Shown here in pieces: positions 7,640-17,229 of a stretch of 64,000 nt of DNA. How positions within the stretch are numbered: position 1 is the stretch's first letter; the number at the start of each line of letters is the position of its first letter. Source of the DNA: Streptomyces sp. NBC_01451 (GTDB taxonomy: Bacteria > Actinomycetota > Actinomycetes > Streptomycetales > Streptomycetaceae); NCBI RefSeq assembly GCF_036227485.1, contig NZ_CP109479.1, forward strand, positions 868,001 to 932,000, read 5' to 3'. The notes under the pieces are model-generated. The model was not told the origin of the DNA, did no database searches, and saw only the letters and a list, made by a program, of their open reading frames with translations. The position numbers and the translations under genes were made by a program.

Positions 7640-8788
7640 ATGACCGCCACCGCAGCCCCGGCCGTGCTCGACCGGGACGGTCTGAACGCGCTGGTCGCGG
7701 CTCTGGTGGCGGGGGGACGGACCGTGGTGGGGCCGACCGTCCGCGACGGCGCCGTCGTGCTGGACGAGCTGACCTCGGCGGACGCGCTCCCCTACGGCTG
7801 GGGCGTCGAGCTGGACGCCGGACGCTACCGGCTCGTCCCCCGCACGGACGGAGCCGCCTTCGCGCACAGCGCGGGCCCGCAGTCCTGGAAGTCCTACCTG
7901 CACCCGGCGCGGGAACGGCTGTGGAGCGCCGACCGGACACCGGAGGGCGACGTCACCTTCGCCGCCCACGAGCCGGACGTACCGTCGTACGCCTTCCTCG
8001 GCGTCCGCCCCTGCGATCTGCGGGCCATCGCGGTCCAGGACCGGGTGCTGACCGGCGGACGGTACGAGGACACCGGCTACGGCCGGCGCCGGTCCAGGGT
8101 GTTCCTGATCGCCGCCGAGTGCACCGAGCCCGGCGCGACCTGCTTCTGCGTCTCCGCGGGCGGCGGGCCCGCGGCCGACCCCGGGTACGACCTCGCGCTC
8201 ACCGAGGTGGTGGACGCGGACGGGCACCGGTTCCTCGTGCGCGTCGGCAGCGAGGAGGGCGCCCGCGTGCTGGACCAGGTGCCGCACCGGACGGCGGACA
8301 CCGTCACGGAGACGGGCGCGCGCGCCGCGGTGGACGCGGCCCGCGACCGTATGGGCCGCTCGCTCCCCCCGGTCGACCTGCGCGCCCTGATGGGCGCGAG
8401 CCTCGACGCCGAGCGCTGGGACGACGTCGCCGCCCGCTGTCTGACCTGCGGCAACTGCACGATGGTCTGCCCCACCTGCTTCTGCACCACCACGGAGGAG
8501 GTCACCGACCTGACCGGCGACCACACCGAGCGGTGGCGGCGCTGGGACTCGTGCTTCGACCTGGACTTCTCGTATCTGCACGGAGGCCCGGTCCGCGCCT
8601 CGGCCCGCAGCCGCTACCGGCAGTGGCTCACGCACAAGCTCTCCACCTGGTACGACCAGTTCGGCACCTCCGGGTGTGTCGGCTGCGGGCGCTGCATCGC
8701 CTGGTGCCCGGCCGGCATCGACATCACCGAGGAAGTCACCGCGCTGGCCGCCGAACACGCGACACACGAGACGGAGCCGGGACGATGA
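7640..8788 (+). CDS. [NiFe]-hydrogenase iron-sulfur (beta) subunit, group 3b HyhB type
   Basis: 382 residues. The C-terminal half has two 4Fe-4S motifs, CLTCGNCTMVCPTCFC (about 271-286) and CVGCGRCIAWCP (about 348-359); other cysteines (CTEPGATCFC, about 162-171) are typical of the HydB/HyhB sulfhydrogenase beta family. It relays electrons between the FAD subunit and the small subunit. The order beta, (cNMP protein), gamma, small, large matches cytosolic NAD(P)-linked group 3b enzymes. ATG 7640 follows AAGGAGA. Its TGA overlaps the next ATG (ATGA). Group assignment is by gene order and motifs, not phylogeny. Confidence 0.92.
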   Translation: MTATAAPAVLDRDGLNALVAALVAGGRTVVGPTVRDGAVVLDELTSADALPYGWGVELDAGRYRLVPRTDGAAFAHSAGPQSWKSYLHPARERLWSADRTPEGDVTFAAHEPDVPSYAFLGVRPCDLRAIAVQDRVLTGGRYEDTGYGRRRSRVFLIAAECTEPGATCFCVSAGGGPAADPGYDLALTEVVDADGHRFLVRVGSEEGARVLDQVPHRTADTVTETGARAAVDAARDRMGRSLPPVDLRALMGASLDAERWDDVAARCLTCGNCTMVCPTCFCTTTEEVTDLTGDHTERWRRWDSCFDLDFSYLHGGPVRASARSRYRQWLTHKLSTWYDQFGTSGCVGCGRCIAWCPAGIDITEEVTALAAEHATHETEPGR

Positions 8789-9249
8789 CACCCTCGATCA
8801 CCCTGCGCATGTCGCACGCGCTGCCGCCCGACCACCGCGACCGGCTCCTGCGCACGGCCCGCGAGGTCGACTTCCGGCAGGACGCCCGGCTCTTCGAGGA
8901 GGGCGGACGCGCCGACCGCTTCTGGATCGTCCGCGACGGCTCGGTCGCCCTGGACATGCATGTGCCCGGCCACCGCCCGCCCGTGATCGAAACCCTGGGA
9001 GTCGGTGACCTGGCGGGCTGGTCCTGGCTGTACGAGCCGTACGTCTGGCAGCTGGGTGCCCGGACCCTGACCCCGGTGCGGGCCTACGAGTTCGACGCCG
9101 TCGCCGTACGTCTGATGTGTCTGGACGACGACAGGTTCGGCCGGTCCGTGGAGCACTGGGTCGGCCGGGTGCTGGCCCACCGGCTGAACGCGGCCCGCGC
9201 CCGGCTGGTCGACCTGTACGGGACCTACGAGACGAGGGAAGCCCGATGA
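8785..9249 (+). CDS. Cyclic-nucleotide-binding-domain protein inside the hydrogenase operon
   Basis: 154 residues with a single cNMP-binding fold: [23 protein letters not shown] is the front of the beta-roll (about 34-56) and [19 protein letters not shown] the region that normally contacts the phosphate (about 67-85). There is no DNA-binding domain, unlike CRP/FNR regulators. It overlaps its neighbours by 4 bp on both sides (ATGA), so it is made together with the beta and FAD subunits. A close paralogue stands alone at 49128-49571. A structural or regulatory link to the hydrogenase is inferred from position. The phosphate-binding loop is not a textbook match, so ligand binding is uncertain. 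Confidence 0.88.
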   Translation: MTPSITLRMSHALPPDHRDRLLRTAREVDFRQDARLFEEGGRADRFWIVRDGSVALDMHVPGHRPPVIETLGVGDLAGWSWLYEPYVWQLGARTLTPVRAYEFDAVAVRLMCLDDDRFGRSVEHWVGRVLAHRLNAARARLVDLYGTYETREAR

Positions 9250-10052
9250 CCGCCGTACCGGTCCCCCATCGCGTGGTCGCCCGCCTGCCGGAGACCGCGG
9301 ACACGATCACTCTGCGGCTCGAACCGGTGGGCGCGGCGCTGCCCGACTTCCTGCCGGGACAGTTCGCGATGGTGCACTGCTTCGGCCGCGGCGAGATCCC
9401 CGTCTCGGTGAGTTCAGTGCGGGCCACGGGCGGCCTCGCGCACACGGTCCGCTCGGTGGGCGCTGTCTCCGGCGGGCTGTGCGCGGCCCGGGTCGGCGAC
9501 GTCGTCGGCATCCGCGGCCCGTACGGCACGGGCTGGGAGCTGGAGCGGGCACGCGGCCACGACGTCCTGGTCGTGGCGGGCGGCATCGGGCTCGCCCCGC
9601 TGCGGCCACTGATCCTGGGTGCGCTGGCCGAGCCGCAGGAGTACCGACGCGTGAACGTCCTGGTCGGGGCACGCACCCCGGGCGACCTGATCGCCCGGAA
9701 GGAGGTGGAGAGCTGGGCCACGTCGTACACCGGTGTCACGGTCGACCAGCCCGCCCCGGACTGGCGCGGGGACGTCGGCGTGGTCACCCAGTTGCTCGGG
9801 CGGGCGCACTTCGACCCGGGAAACACCTGGGCGTTCGTCTGCGGACCCGAGCCGATGATCCGCGCCGCCGCCCGCGAACTCACCCACCGGGGTGTGCCCG
9901 GCGACCGCGTCCGGGTCTCGCTGGAACGGAACATGCGCTGCGCGACCGGGCACTGCGGGCACTGCCAGCTCGGACCGCTGCTGCTGTGCCGGGCCGGGCC
10001 GGTCGTGGACTGGGAACTCGCGGAACCCCTGCTCTCGACAAGGGAGTTGTGA
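9246..10052 (+). CDS. [NiFe]-hydrogenase FAD/NAD(P)H-binding (gamma) subunit, HyhG type
   Basis: 268 residues of the ferredoxin-NADP reductase fold: FAD domain about 1-95, NAD(P) domain from [17 protein letters not shown] (about 102) to [13 protein letters not shown] (about 199), and a cysteine-rich C-terminus ([19 protein letters not shown]) that binds a 2Fe-2S cluster. It is the diaphorase unit exchanging electrons between NAD(P)H and the FeS chain. ATG 9246 overlaps the previous stop, and its own TGA shares one base with the next ATG (TGATG). Confidence 0.93.
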   Translation: MTAVPVPHRVVARLPETADTITLRLEPVGAALPDFLPGQFAMVHCFGRGEIPVSVSSVRATGGLAHTVRSVGAVSGGLCAARVGDVVGIRGPYGTGWELERARGHDVLVVAGGIGLAPLRPLILGALAEPQEYRRVNVLVGARTPGDLIARKEVESWATSYTGVTVDQPAPDWRGDVGVVTQLLGRAHFDPGNTWAFVCGPEPMIRAAARELTHRGVPGDRVRVSLERNMRCATGHCGHCQLGPLLLCRAGPVVDWELAEPLLSTREL

Positions 10053-10849
10053 TGGCACCCACCCTCGCCGTGTTCAAGCTGGCCTCCTGCGACGGCTGCC
10101 AGCTCACCCTGCTCGACTGCGAGGACGAACTCCTCGCGCTGGCGGGCGAGGTGGACATCAGCCACTTCCTGGAGGCGTCCAGCGCTGTCGCACCAGGGCC
10201 CTACGACCTGTCCCTGGTGGAGGGCTCGGTGACCACGGCCGCGGATGCCGAGCGGATCCGCGCCATCCGGGCCGCCTCGCGCCACCTGGTGACGATCGGC
10301 GCCTGCGCGACCGCCGGAGGCATCCAGGCCCTGCGGAACTACGCGGACGTCGACGAGTACCGGCGCGTGGTCTACGCGCACCCCGAGTACGTCTCCACGC
10401 TCGCCACCTCCACTCCCGTGTCCGCCCATGTGGACGTCGACTTCGAACTGCGCGGCTGCCCGATCGACCGGCGTCAGCTCATCGAGGTGATCACCGCGTT
10501 CCTCGCCGGCCGCAAGCCGGACGTCCCCGACCACAGCGTGTGCTTCGAGTGCAAGCGGCGGGGCACGGTCTGCGTCACCGTCGCCCACGGCACCCCCTGT
10601 CTGGGGCCGGTCACGCACGCCGGGTGCGGGGCGCTGTGCCCGGCGTACCAGCGGGGCTGCTTCGGCTGCTTCGGTCCGTCCGGGTCGGTGAACCTGCCCG
10701 CGCTGATCCCGCTGCTGCGCCGGGACGGCCTCGACGACGACGCCGTCGAGCGGTTCCTGCACACCTTCAACGCCCCCGCGTTCGACGAGTTCACCGAACC
10801 CGGCAAGAGCGACGAGAGCCACGAGACCGGTAAGGAGGTGCGCAAGTGA
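10052..10849 (+). CDS. [NiFe]-hydrogenase small subunit, group 3b HyhS type
   Basis: 265 residues, with no twin-arginine signal, so cytoplasmic. The proximal cluster is bound by CDGCQ (about 12-15) and later cysteines, including GACATAGG; the C-terminal region ([27 protein letters not shown]) supplies further clusters. It carries electrons from the Ni-Fe site towards the beta subunit. It is translationally coupled to both neighbours. Family knowledge: 3b enzymes oxidise H2 or evolve it with NADPH, and are induced by hypoxia under DosR in Mycobacterium smegmatis. Confidence 0.94.
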   Translation: MAPTLAVFKLASCDGCQLTLLDCEDELLALAGEVDISHFLEASSAVAPGPYDLSLVEGSVTTAADAERIRAIRAASRHLVTIGACATAGGIQALRNYADVDEYRRVVYAHPEYVSTLATSTPVSAHVDVDFELRGCPIDRRQLIEVITAFLAGRKPDVPDHSVCFECKRRGTVCVTVAHGTPCLGPVTHAGCGALCPAYQRGCFGCFGPSGSVNLPALIPLLRRDGLDDDAVERFLHTFNAPAFDEFTEPGKSDESHETGKEVRK

Positions 10850-12195
10850 CACACCGTGGATCGCGTGTGCTGCACGTGGGCTCGCTGTCCCGGGTCGAGG
10901 GCGAGGGCGCGCTGCGCCTGCGGGTGCACGACGGCACGGTCACCGAGGCACGGCTGGAGATCTACGAGCCGCCGCGCTTCTTCGAGGCGTTCCTGCGCGG
11001 CCGTTCCCACACAGAGCCGCCGGACATCACGGCCCGGGTGTGCGGGATCTGCCCGGTGGCCTACCAGATGAGCGCATGCGCGGCGATCGAGGACGCCTGC
11101 GGGGTGAGTGTCGGTCCGGTGATCCGGGATCTGCGCCGGCTGCTGTACTGCGGCGAGTGGATCGAGAGCCAGGCACTGCACATCTATCTGCTGCACGCCC
11201 CCGACTTCCTGGGCCGGGCGAGCGCGATCGACCTGGCGCGCACCCACCGGGCCGAGGTCGAACGAGGGCTGCGGCTGAAGAAGGCCGGCAACTCGCTGAT
11301 GGAACTGCTCGGCGGGCGGGCCGTGCATCCCGTGAACGTCCGCCTCGGCGGCTTCCACCGGGTGCCGACGCGCGCCGAACTACGCCCCCTGCAAGAGGAG
11401 TTGAAGCAGGCACTGGACGATGCCTGGGACACCGTGCGCTGGGTCGCGGGCTTCGAGTTCCCGGACGCCCGGGTCGAGGCCGACCTGCTGGCGCTGGCCG
11501 AGCCGGACACGTACGCCATCGAGGGCGGGACACCGACCGTCCTCCGCCTCGACGGGACCCGGGAGTCCTTCCCCGTGCGGGACTTCACCGAGCACGTCAC
11601 GGAGACGCACGTCGCGCACTCCACCGCGCTGCACTCGCGGCTCGACGGACGGCTGCATCTCACCGGCTCCCTCGCGCGGTTCGCGATCAGCGGCGCGCGG
11701 CTGTCGCCGGTGGCGCTCCAGGCGGCCGTGGCGGCCGGGCTGGGCGATCCGCGGGAGGGGGCCGTGTGCCACAACCCGTTCCGGTCGATCCTCGTGCGGG
11801 CGGTGGAGACCGTGTACGCCGTCGGGGAGGCGCTGCGGATCATCGAGGCGTACGAGCCGCCCGCGCGCCCCTACGCGGAGGTGCCGCCGGTCGCGGGTAC
11901 CGGACACGGCGCGACCGAGGCACCGCGCGGGCTGCTCTACCACCGGTACGAACTCGACGCCGACGGCGTCGTCACCAGCGCGCTGCTGGTGCCGCCGACC
12001 GCACAGAACCAGGGCGCCATCGAGGACGACCTGCGGCGCCTGGCCCAGCGGGCCATCACCGAACACGACCCGGACGACGACGAGTTGACGGCCCTGTGCG
12101 AGCGGGCGATCCGCAACCACGACCCGTGCATCTCCTGTTCCACCCACTTCCTCGACCTGACGGTCGTCCGCACCCAGGGAGGCTGCGATGCCTGA
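10846..12195 (+). CDS. [NiFe]-hydrogenase large (catalytic) subunit, group 3b HyhL type
   Basis: 449 residues. Both nickel-binding motifs are intact: [11 protein letters not shown] (L1, about 64-74) and DPCISCSTH (L2, about 426-434). After the L2 His there are 15 residues (to GGCDA), the tail that the maturation protease at 4360 is expected to remove. GTG 10846 overlaps the small-subunit TGA (GTGA), and an AAGGAGGTG site precedes it. Active-site iron needs HypCDEF, all present. No inactivating change seen. Confidence 0.96.
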   Translation: MTHRGSRVLHVGSLSRVEGEGALRLRVHDGTVTEARLEIYEPPRFFEAFLRGRSHTEPPDITARVCGICPVAYQMSACAAIEDACGVSVGPVIRDLRRLLYCGEWIESQALHIYLLHAPDFLGRASAIDLARTHRAEVERGLRLKKAGNSLMELLGGRAVHPVNVRLGGFHRVPTRAELRPLQEELKQALDDAWDTVRWVAGFEFPDARVEADLLALAEPDTYAIEGGTPTVLRLDGTRESFPVRDFTEHVTETHVAHSTALHSRLDGRLHLTGSLARFAISGARLSPVALQAAVAAGLGDPREGAVCHNPFRSILVRAVETVYAVGEALRIIEAYEPPARPYAEVPPVAGTGHGATEAPRGLLYHRYELDADGVVTSALLVPPTAQNQGAIEDDLRRLAQRAITEHDPDDDELTALCERAIRNHDPCISCSTHFLDLTVVRTQGGCDA

Positions 12196-12808
12196 ATCCC
12201 CGTACACCGTGAGCGATGTGATGACGCACACCGCCGTCGCCGTCGGCAGCGAGGCCTCCTTCAAGGAGATCGTCGAACTGCTCGACCAGTGGAAGGTCAG
12301 CGCCCTGCCGGTGCTGGCCGGGGAGGGCCGGGTCGTCGGTGTGGTCTCCGAGGCGGATCTGCTGCCCAAGGAGGAGTTCCGGGACACCGACGAGGGCGAG
12401 CCCGCCGAGCGGGCCAAGGCGGCAGCACTGACCGCGGGCGAGCTGATGAGCTCTCCGGCCGTGACCGTGCACGCGGACGCCTCGGTCGCCGAGGCCGCTC
12501 GCATCATGGCCCGCCGGCACGTCAAGCGGCTGCCGGTCGTGAACGGCGTGGGCCTGCTGCAGGGCGTGGTCAGCCGCGGTGACCTGCTGAAGGTGTTCCT
12601 CCGCTCCGACGAGGAGCTGGCCGACGAGATCCGGCGCAGTGTCCTGGGCCGCCTCCCGGTCACCACCTCCTTGACGGTCGGCGTGACCGAGGGCGTGGTC
12701 ACCCTGGGCGGCCTCCTGCCCGACCGCACACTCGTCCCCATCGTGGCGCGGGCGGTTCGGGCGGTGGAGGGGGTCGTCGACATCAAGCTCGAACTCACGC
12801 ACCGATGA
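12188..12808 (+). CDS. CBS domain-pair protein embedded between hydrogenase large subunit and hypD
   Basis: 206 residues: CBS 1 about 1-62 ([20 protein letters not shown]), CBS 2 about 80-140 ([18 protein letters not shown]), and a short BON-like tail ([17 protein letters not shown]). It begins inside the last 8 bp of the large-subunit gene and its TGA overlaps hypD's ATG. So it is co-translated with the hydrogenase and maturation genes. CBS pairs usually sense AMP/ATP, so a role in tying hydrogenase activity or assembly to energy charge is plausible but inferred. Confidence 0.9.
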   Translation: MPESPYTVSDVMTHTAVAVGSEASFKEIVELLDQWKVSALPVLAGEGRVVGVVSEADLLPKEEFRDTDEGEPAERAKAAALTAGELMSSPAVTVHADASVAEAARIMARRHVKRLPVVNGVGLLQGVVSRGDLLKVFLRSDEELADEIRRSVLGRLPVTTSLTVGVTEGVVTLGGLLPDRTLVPIVARAVRAVEGVVDIKLELTHR

Positions 12809-13908
12809 AGTACCTGGACGAGTACCGCGATCCCGTACTGGCCCGGCGGCTGCTGGGCGAGCTGCGGGAGACCGCCACGCGTCCCTGGCGGATCATGGAG
12901 GTGTGCGGCGGTCAGACCCACACCCTGGTCCGCCAGGGCATAGACGAGTTGCTGCCCGCCGGCATGCGGATGATCCACGGCCCGGGCTGCCCGGTCTGCG
13001 TGACGCCGCTGGAGACCCTCGACCGGGCCATGGCCATCGCCGCCCGCCCCGGTGTGATCCTCACCAGCTTCGGCGACATGCTGCGCGTGCCCGGCACGGA
13101 CACCGACCTGTTGTCGCTGCGGGCGCGGGGCGCGGACGTACGCGTGGTCTACGCGCCGATGGACGCCGTACGCCTGGCCGCCGCGCACCCCGACCGCGAG
13201 GTGGTGTTCCTCGCCGTCGGGTTCGAGACGACGGCCCCGGCCAACGCGACGGCGGTGCTCCAGGCCGCCCGGCTGGGGCTGACCAACTTCTCGGTGCTGG
13301 TCAGCCATGTCCTCGTGCCGCCCGCCATGACGGCCCTGCTCGACGACCCCGACTGCGAGGTACAGGCCTTTCTCGCGGCCGGGCATGTGTGCGCGGTGAT
13401 GGGCTGGCGCGAGTACGAGCCGATCGCCGCCCGCCACCGGGTGCCCATCGTGGTCACCGGCTTCGAGCCGCTGGACCTGCTGGAGGGCATCCTCATGGCG
13501 GTGCGGCAGCTGGAGTCCGGCCGGTACGAGGTGGAGAACCAGTACGTGCGGGCGGTGTGCCGGTCCGGCAACACCGGGGCCCAGGAAGCGATCCGCGAGG
13601 TCTTCCGGGTCACCGACCGGGCCTGGCGCGGCATCGGGGCGCTGCCCGACAGCGGGCTCGAACTCGCCGAGGAATACCAGGAGTTCGACGCGGCCAAGCG
13701 TTTCGACGTCGGCGGGCTGTGTCCCGTCGAGGACCCGCAGTGCATAGCCGGAGCCATTCTCACCGGGGCCAGGCTGCCCACCGACTGCGCCGCGTACGGC
13801 ACGCGTTGCACACCCCGCCATCCCCTCGGCGCGCCCATGGTGTCGTCCGAGGGCACCTGCGCCGCGTTCCACGCGGCCGGACGCACTCCCACGAGGAGCA
13901 CGGCATGA
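12805..13908 (+). CDS. hypD: HypD hydrogenase maturation FeS protein
   Basis: 367 residues. Conserved motifs are intact: [10 protein letters not shown] (about 32-41), [11 protein letters not shown] (about 59-69), GFETTAP, and the C-terminal cysteines that hold the 4Fe-4S cluster ([21 protein letters not shown]). HypD is the scaffold on which CN and CO are mounted on iron, with HypC and HypE. ATGA overlaps at both ends show a single translational unit with the CBS gene and hypE. Confidence 0.97.
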   Translation: MKYLDEYRDPVLARRLLGELRETATRPWRIMEVCGGQTHTLVRQGIDELLPAGMRMIHGPGCPVCVTPLETLDRAMAIAARPGVILTSFGDMLRVPGTDTDLLSLRARGADVRVVYAPMDAVRLAAAHPDREVVFLAVGFETTAPANATAVLQAARLGLTNFSVLVSHVLVPPAMTALLDDPDCEVQAFLAAGHVCAVMGWREYEPIAARHRVPIVVTGFEPLDLLEGILMAVRQLESGRYEVENQYVRAVCRSGNTGAQEAIREVFRVTDRAWRGIGALPDSGLELAEEYQEFDAAKRFDVGGLCPVEDPQCIAGAILTGARLPTDCAAYGTRCTPRHPLGAPMVSSEGTCAAFHAAGRTPTRSTA

Positions 13909-14939
13909 CGATCCAGTGCCCCACCCCGAAGCACGAGGAAGAGGTCGTACTCCTCGGCCACGGCGCCGGCGGCCGTCTCACCGCCGAGCTGCTCGACGAG
14001 CTGGTGCTGCCCGCCCTCGACGGCGCCCCGGGCCCGCTGGAGGACGCGGCGCTCCTGCCCGGCTACCGGGAACTGGTCATGAGCACCGACAGCTTCGTGG
14101 TCAGCCCGTTGTTCTTCCCCGGCGGGGACATCGGTTCCCTGGCCGTCCACGGCACGGTCAACGACCTCGCCATGCGGGGCGCACGGCCACTCGCCCTGTC
14201 CGTCTCCCTCATCGTGGAGGAAGGGCTGCCACTGGCCGAACTCCGTGCCGTCCTGACCTCGTTGGGCAAGGCCGCGCAGGCTGCCGGTGTCCCCGTGGTC
14301 ACCGGTGACACCAAGGTCGTGGGACGCGGAGCCGCCGACAGGCTCTTCATCAACACCACCGGTGTCGGGCAGTTGCACGGCTCCCTGCGGCCCTCCGCCG
14401 CGCTCGCCCGTCCCGGTGACGCGGTGCTGCTCTCCGGGCCGATCGGGCTGCACGGGACGACCGTGCTCAGCACCCGCGAGGGCCTCGGCTTCGAGAGCGA
14501 CATCGCCTCGGACAGCCGGCCGCTGCACCGGCTGGTGCGCACCCTGGCACCGATCGGCGCCGACATCCACGTACTGCGCGATCCCACCCGGGGCGGACTC
14601 GCCGCCACCCTCAACGAGATCGCCCGCGACTCGTCCGTCGCCGTCGAGATCGAGGAGAGCGCCGTGCCCGTGCCCGAGGCGGTCGCCTCGGCCTGTGACC
14701 TGCTCGGCCTGGACCCGCTGACCGTCGCCAACGAGGGGTGTCTGGTCGCCTTCGTCGCCGCCGGCGCGGCAGGCGACGCACTGGCGGCGATGCGGTCGGT
14801 GGACGAGGGCTCGCGGGCGGTACGGATCGGAGAGGTGCTGCCGGGCGGGCCGGCGGGCCGGGTGACCCTGCGGACGCTGGTGGGTGCCCGGCGGATCGTG
14901 GACATGCCGCTCGGCGAACAGCTGCCCCGTATCTGCTGA
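13905..14939 (+). CDS. hypE: HypE hydrogenase maturation protein
   Basis: 344 residues of the AIR-synthase/PurM-like ATPase family ([20 protein letters not shown] near the N-terminus, [22 protein letters not shown]). It ends in PRIC, the C-terminal Cys that HypF carbamoylates and HypE dehydrates to thiocyanate. Last gene of the hydrogenase locus; a strong hairpin follows at 14956-14997. Neither hypA nor hypB, the nickel-insertion pair, is found in the window. Confidence 0.97.
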   Translation: MTIQCPTPKHEEEVVLLGHGAGGRLTAELLDELVLPALDGAPGPLEDAALLPGYRELVMSTDSFVVSPLFFPGGDIGSLAVHGTVNDLAMRGARPLALSVSLIVEEGLPLAELRAVLTSLGKAAQAAGVPVVTGDTKVVGRGAADRLFINTTGVGQLHGSLRPSAALARPGDAVLLSGPIGLHGTTVLSTREGLGFESDIASDSRPLHRLVRTLAPIGADIHVLRDPTRGGLAATLNEIARDSSVAVEIEESAVPVPEAVASACDLLGLDPLTVANEGCLVAFVAAGAAGDALAAMRSVDEGSRAVRIGEVLPGGPAGRVTLRTLVGARRIVDMPLGEQLPRIC

Positions 14940-14955
14940 CCGCAGGCGCACAAGG

Positions 14956-14997
14956 ACGTCCGCGCGCCCGGCCTCCCCGGCCAGGACGCGCGGACGT
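14956..14997. terminator. Bidirectional hairpin between hypE and hsp20
   Basis: Perfect 11-bp stem (14956-14966 with 14987-14997; arm ACGTCCGCGCG) with an inner GGCC/GGCC pairing in the loop. It sits between convergent genes, so it can end both transcripts. Confidence 0.8.
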
Positions 14998-15016
14998 GTC
15001 GCGGCACGCTCCCTGT

Positions 15017-15439
15017 TCAGCCCTGCCGCACCTTGATGGTCGTGGTGCCCGTCTTCGTCTCGGGCACCGGGACCGTGATGGTCAGGACACCGTCCTTGTA
15101 CTCGGCGGTCGCCTCGTCGCCCTTCGCGCCCGCGGGCAGCCGGACGGAGCGGGCGAAGGTGCCGTAGCGGAACTCGGTGCGGTGCTTCTCCTCGGTCTTC
15201 TCACCGCGCTCGGCGCGCAGCGTCAGCACACCCTCATCGACGGTGATCTCGACGTCCTTGGCGGGGTCGATGCCCGGAAGCTCGGCCCGCAGCACGTAAG
15301 TCCCCTCCGTCAGGTGTTCCTCGACGCGGATGCCGTGCAGCCCCGGGACGGCGTGCGTCGCGGGGAATCCGGCCTCGACCCAGCCCAACAGGTCGGGCAG
15401 CGTCGTCCAGCCCGGCAGCCGCTCGATCATGCCAGTCAT
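15017..15439 (-). CDS. Hsp20/alpha-crystallin small heat shock protein
   Basis: 140 residues. The alpha-crystallin domain spans about 40-135 (YVLRAELPGIDPAKDVEITV, then EYKDGVLTITVPVPE near the C-terminus, the GVLxxxxP signature). It acts as an ATP-independent holdase oligomer in the cytoplasm. The mycobacterial relative HspX (Acr) is the hallmark DosR-regulated dormancy protein. An AAAGGAGGGTGAC site precedes ATG 15439, and two 14-bp boxes lie 70-110 bp upstream. Confidence 0.95.
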   Translation of the reverse strand: MTGMIERLPGWTTLPDLLGWVEAGFPATHAVPGLHGIRVEEHLTEGTYVLRAELPGIDPAKDVEITVDEGVLTLRAERGEKTEEKHRTEFRYGTFARSVRLPAGAKGDEATAEYKDGVLTITVPVPETKTGTTTIKVRQG

Positions 15440-15509
15440 GTCACCCTCCTTTGCCGGTGTGCCTTCTCGTTTCCTCTTCCAGCCTCCTGCTCCGGCCCGG
15501 CCGTGCCGA

Positions 15510-15545
15510 GTGCCGATCGGCCCGTACCCGGATCCGGTCGGGCCC
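15510..15545. promoter_or_regulatory. Tandem DosR-like boxes upstream of hsp20
   Basis: GTGCCG-AT-CGGCCC at 15510-15523 and a weaker copy at 15532-15545 (minus strand GGGCCC-GA-CCGGAT). Starts are 22 bp apart. They lie between hsp20 and the 3' end of the Rv1733c-like gene, in the right place for hsp20. Confidence 0.6.
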
Positions 15546-15578
15546 TGGCGCGCGGGATCCGATGCCGTCCCGTCCGCG

Positions 15579-16172
15579 TCAGCCGGTCTTCCGTCCCCAC
15601 CGGGGGCCGACCCGGGCCCACTCCGTCTCCCACTGGTCCAGCCGCCGCCGGTCCAGCCGGGCGCAGCCGCCCCGGCCGACGAGCACCACCGCGGCGCCGG
15701 CCCCCGCGGCGGCCAGGGCGCCCAGGACGGCGCCCTCCAGTTCGGCCTGGTCGGCGCTCGGGGGCGCGGGCATCAGACGGCCCTCGTCGTCCAGCCAGAC
15801 CGTCGTCGTGCTCCCGGCCCTGCCGCCGGGCCCGACCTCGGTCACGCCCGTCCGGACGGTGCCGTCCGGCCCCGACCACCTGACGGTGGCCCACGTCCGG
15901 TCACCGCCGACGCCCTCGGCCGCGGTGGCGGACCGCGCCCCGTCCTCGGTGAGCACGGCCTGCACGGGCTGCCGACCGGTCCTCAGGCCGTTCACGTTCC
16001 GCTCGACGGCGTGGGCGGTCATGACACCCGAGACGACGGACACCAGGATCGCGAGCGTCCAGGTCACGACCAGCAGCCAGGCCTCGACGAGGTAGCTGCG
16101 ACGCCTGAGCGGGCTGCGGCGGAATCGCCATGCCAGCCGCCCGGCCGGTTTCCCGCGTGTGGTCCCGGTCAT
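15579..16172 (-). CDS. Rv1733c-like two-helix membrane protein (second copy)
   Basis: 197 residues from ATG 16172, with a GTG alternative at 16181 that overlaps the upstream stop (GTGA). Same plan as the protein at 1586: a hydrophobic segment at about 27-50 (LVEAWLLVVTWTLAILVSVVS), a soluble middle with VWLDDEGR, a second hydrophobic segment (LGALAAAGAGAAVVLVG, about 148-165), and the tail RRRLDQWETEWARVGPRW. It is coupled to the nitroreductase gene upstream. Homology to a DosR-regulon membrane protein is recognised; function unknown. Confidence 0.85.
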   Translation of the reverse strand: MTGTTRGKPAGRLAWRFRRSPLRRRSYLVEAWLLVVTWTLAILVSVVSGVMTAHAVERNVNGLRTGRQPVQAVLTEDGARSATAAEGVGGDRTWATVRWSGPDGTVRTGVTEVGPGGRAGSTTTVWLDDEGRLMPAPPSADQAELEGAVLGALAAAGAGAAVVLVGRGGCARLDRRRLDQWETEWARVGPRWGRKTG

Positions 16173-16177
16173 CGTCG

Positions 16178-17164
16178 TCACCCGGCCGGCACGCCCTCGC
16201 GGGCCAGTACCTCGACGGGCGGGCGCCGCGGTGTGGACCACGTCCGGGTGGCGTGGCCGAGGCGCAGTATCACCTGCGGGAACCGGCCCCCGGTGACTTG
16301 TGTTCGCAACTCCGCCCGCAGCACGGGCAGTTCGAGGGGCTGGGTGTGGAAGGCCGCCATGACGTGATGGGCCGCCGCGTACAGCAGGACACGCTGGAGC
16401 GCCTGTCCCGAGCGCAGCCAGTCCTGGCGGCCGTCGCAGTGCGTGGACAGCACGGCCACGGTGCCCGTCCGCGGGGACCACCTCCGGGGCCGGCGGGCGG
16501 ACGGCAGGGCGACGCCGAGGTAGTCACGGCCGGCCAGCAGTGTGCGGTCGGGGTGGTGACCGCAGACCTCGACGGGCACGCCGTACGGGCCCACGCAGCG
16601 CGTCAGTTCGGCGCGGTGGACTGGATCCGAGCGGTGTACGTTCTCCGCGACGCGCACCAGGTCCGCGAGCAGCCGGAGCTTCTCCGGCCCGTCGACGACC
16701 TGGAGGACGGCTCCCTCGGCCCGGGCGTGGTCGCGCAGGTCGTCCAGGAGCGTATCCGCCACCGGGTCGGGTCCGAAGAGCCCGCGGTGGGTGTGCCGCC
16801 AGGGCATCGCGCGGGCCATCAGTGCCTCGTCGGGGGCCACCGGGGCGTGCGCCGCGTATCCGACGCGGGCGAGGAAGGCGGAGTCCCCCGGCTCGGGCAG
16901 AAGATCGACGGCAGGCCGGAACCCGAGCCGGCCGACCGCGATCCGCACGTTGAACAGAGCGGCCCCGCAGGCGATGACCGCCTCCCGGCCGCCGGGGTCG
17001 GTCACGGTCATCCGCTGCCGGCCGCCCGTGTGCACCTCGAAGCCGTGGTCGTGGCCCTCCTCGGCGAAGAACCAGGGCTGGCTGTTGTGCGGCGAGGGTG
17101 CCAGGGAGGCGGCGCGGGCCAGGTGGAGAGCCGCCCGGCCGGGGCTCTCGTACGTCAGGGACAT
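16178..17164 (-). CDS. Acg-type nitroreductase-like FMN protein
   Basis: 328 residues. SLAPSPHNSQPWFF near residue 22 is the flavin-binding signature of the nitroreductase fold, and the C-terminus LRLGHATRTWSTPRRP matches the LRLGY-G-P-P-RR end of the group. The closest well-known family is M. tuberculosis Acg (Rv2032), in which a lid blocks the active site and which may store FMN rather than catalyse. Two paralogues lie at 49778 and 53562. ATG 17164 follows GAAGGGTGG. It precedes the Rv1733c-like gene, with a 3-4 bp overlap. The enzymatic activity is uncertain. Confidence 0.85.
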   Translation of the reverse strand: MSLTYESPGRAALHLARAASLAPSPHNSQPWFFAEEGHDHGFEVHTGGRQRMTVTDPGGREAVIACGAALFNVRIAVGRLGFRPAVDLLPEPGDSAFLARVGYAAHAPVAPDEALMARAMPWRHTHRGLFGPDPVADTLLDDLRDHARAEGAVLQVVDGPEKLRLLADLVRVAENVHRSDPVHRAELTRCVGPYGVPVEVCGHHPDRTLLAGRDYLGVALPSARRPRRWSPRTGTVAVLSTHCDGRQDWLRSGQALQRVLLYAAAHHVMAAFHTQPLELPVLRAELRTQVTGGRFPQVILRLGHATRTWSTPRRPPVEVLAREGVPAG

Positions 17165-17229
17165 GATGCATCCACCCTTCGTCGAACTTCCCGGCCCGCA
17201 GGGCCCTCCTCGTCCGCCTCCGGCGGGGA

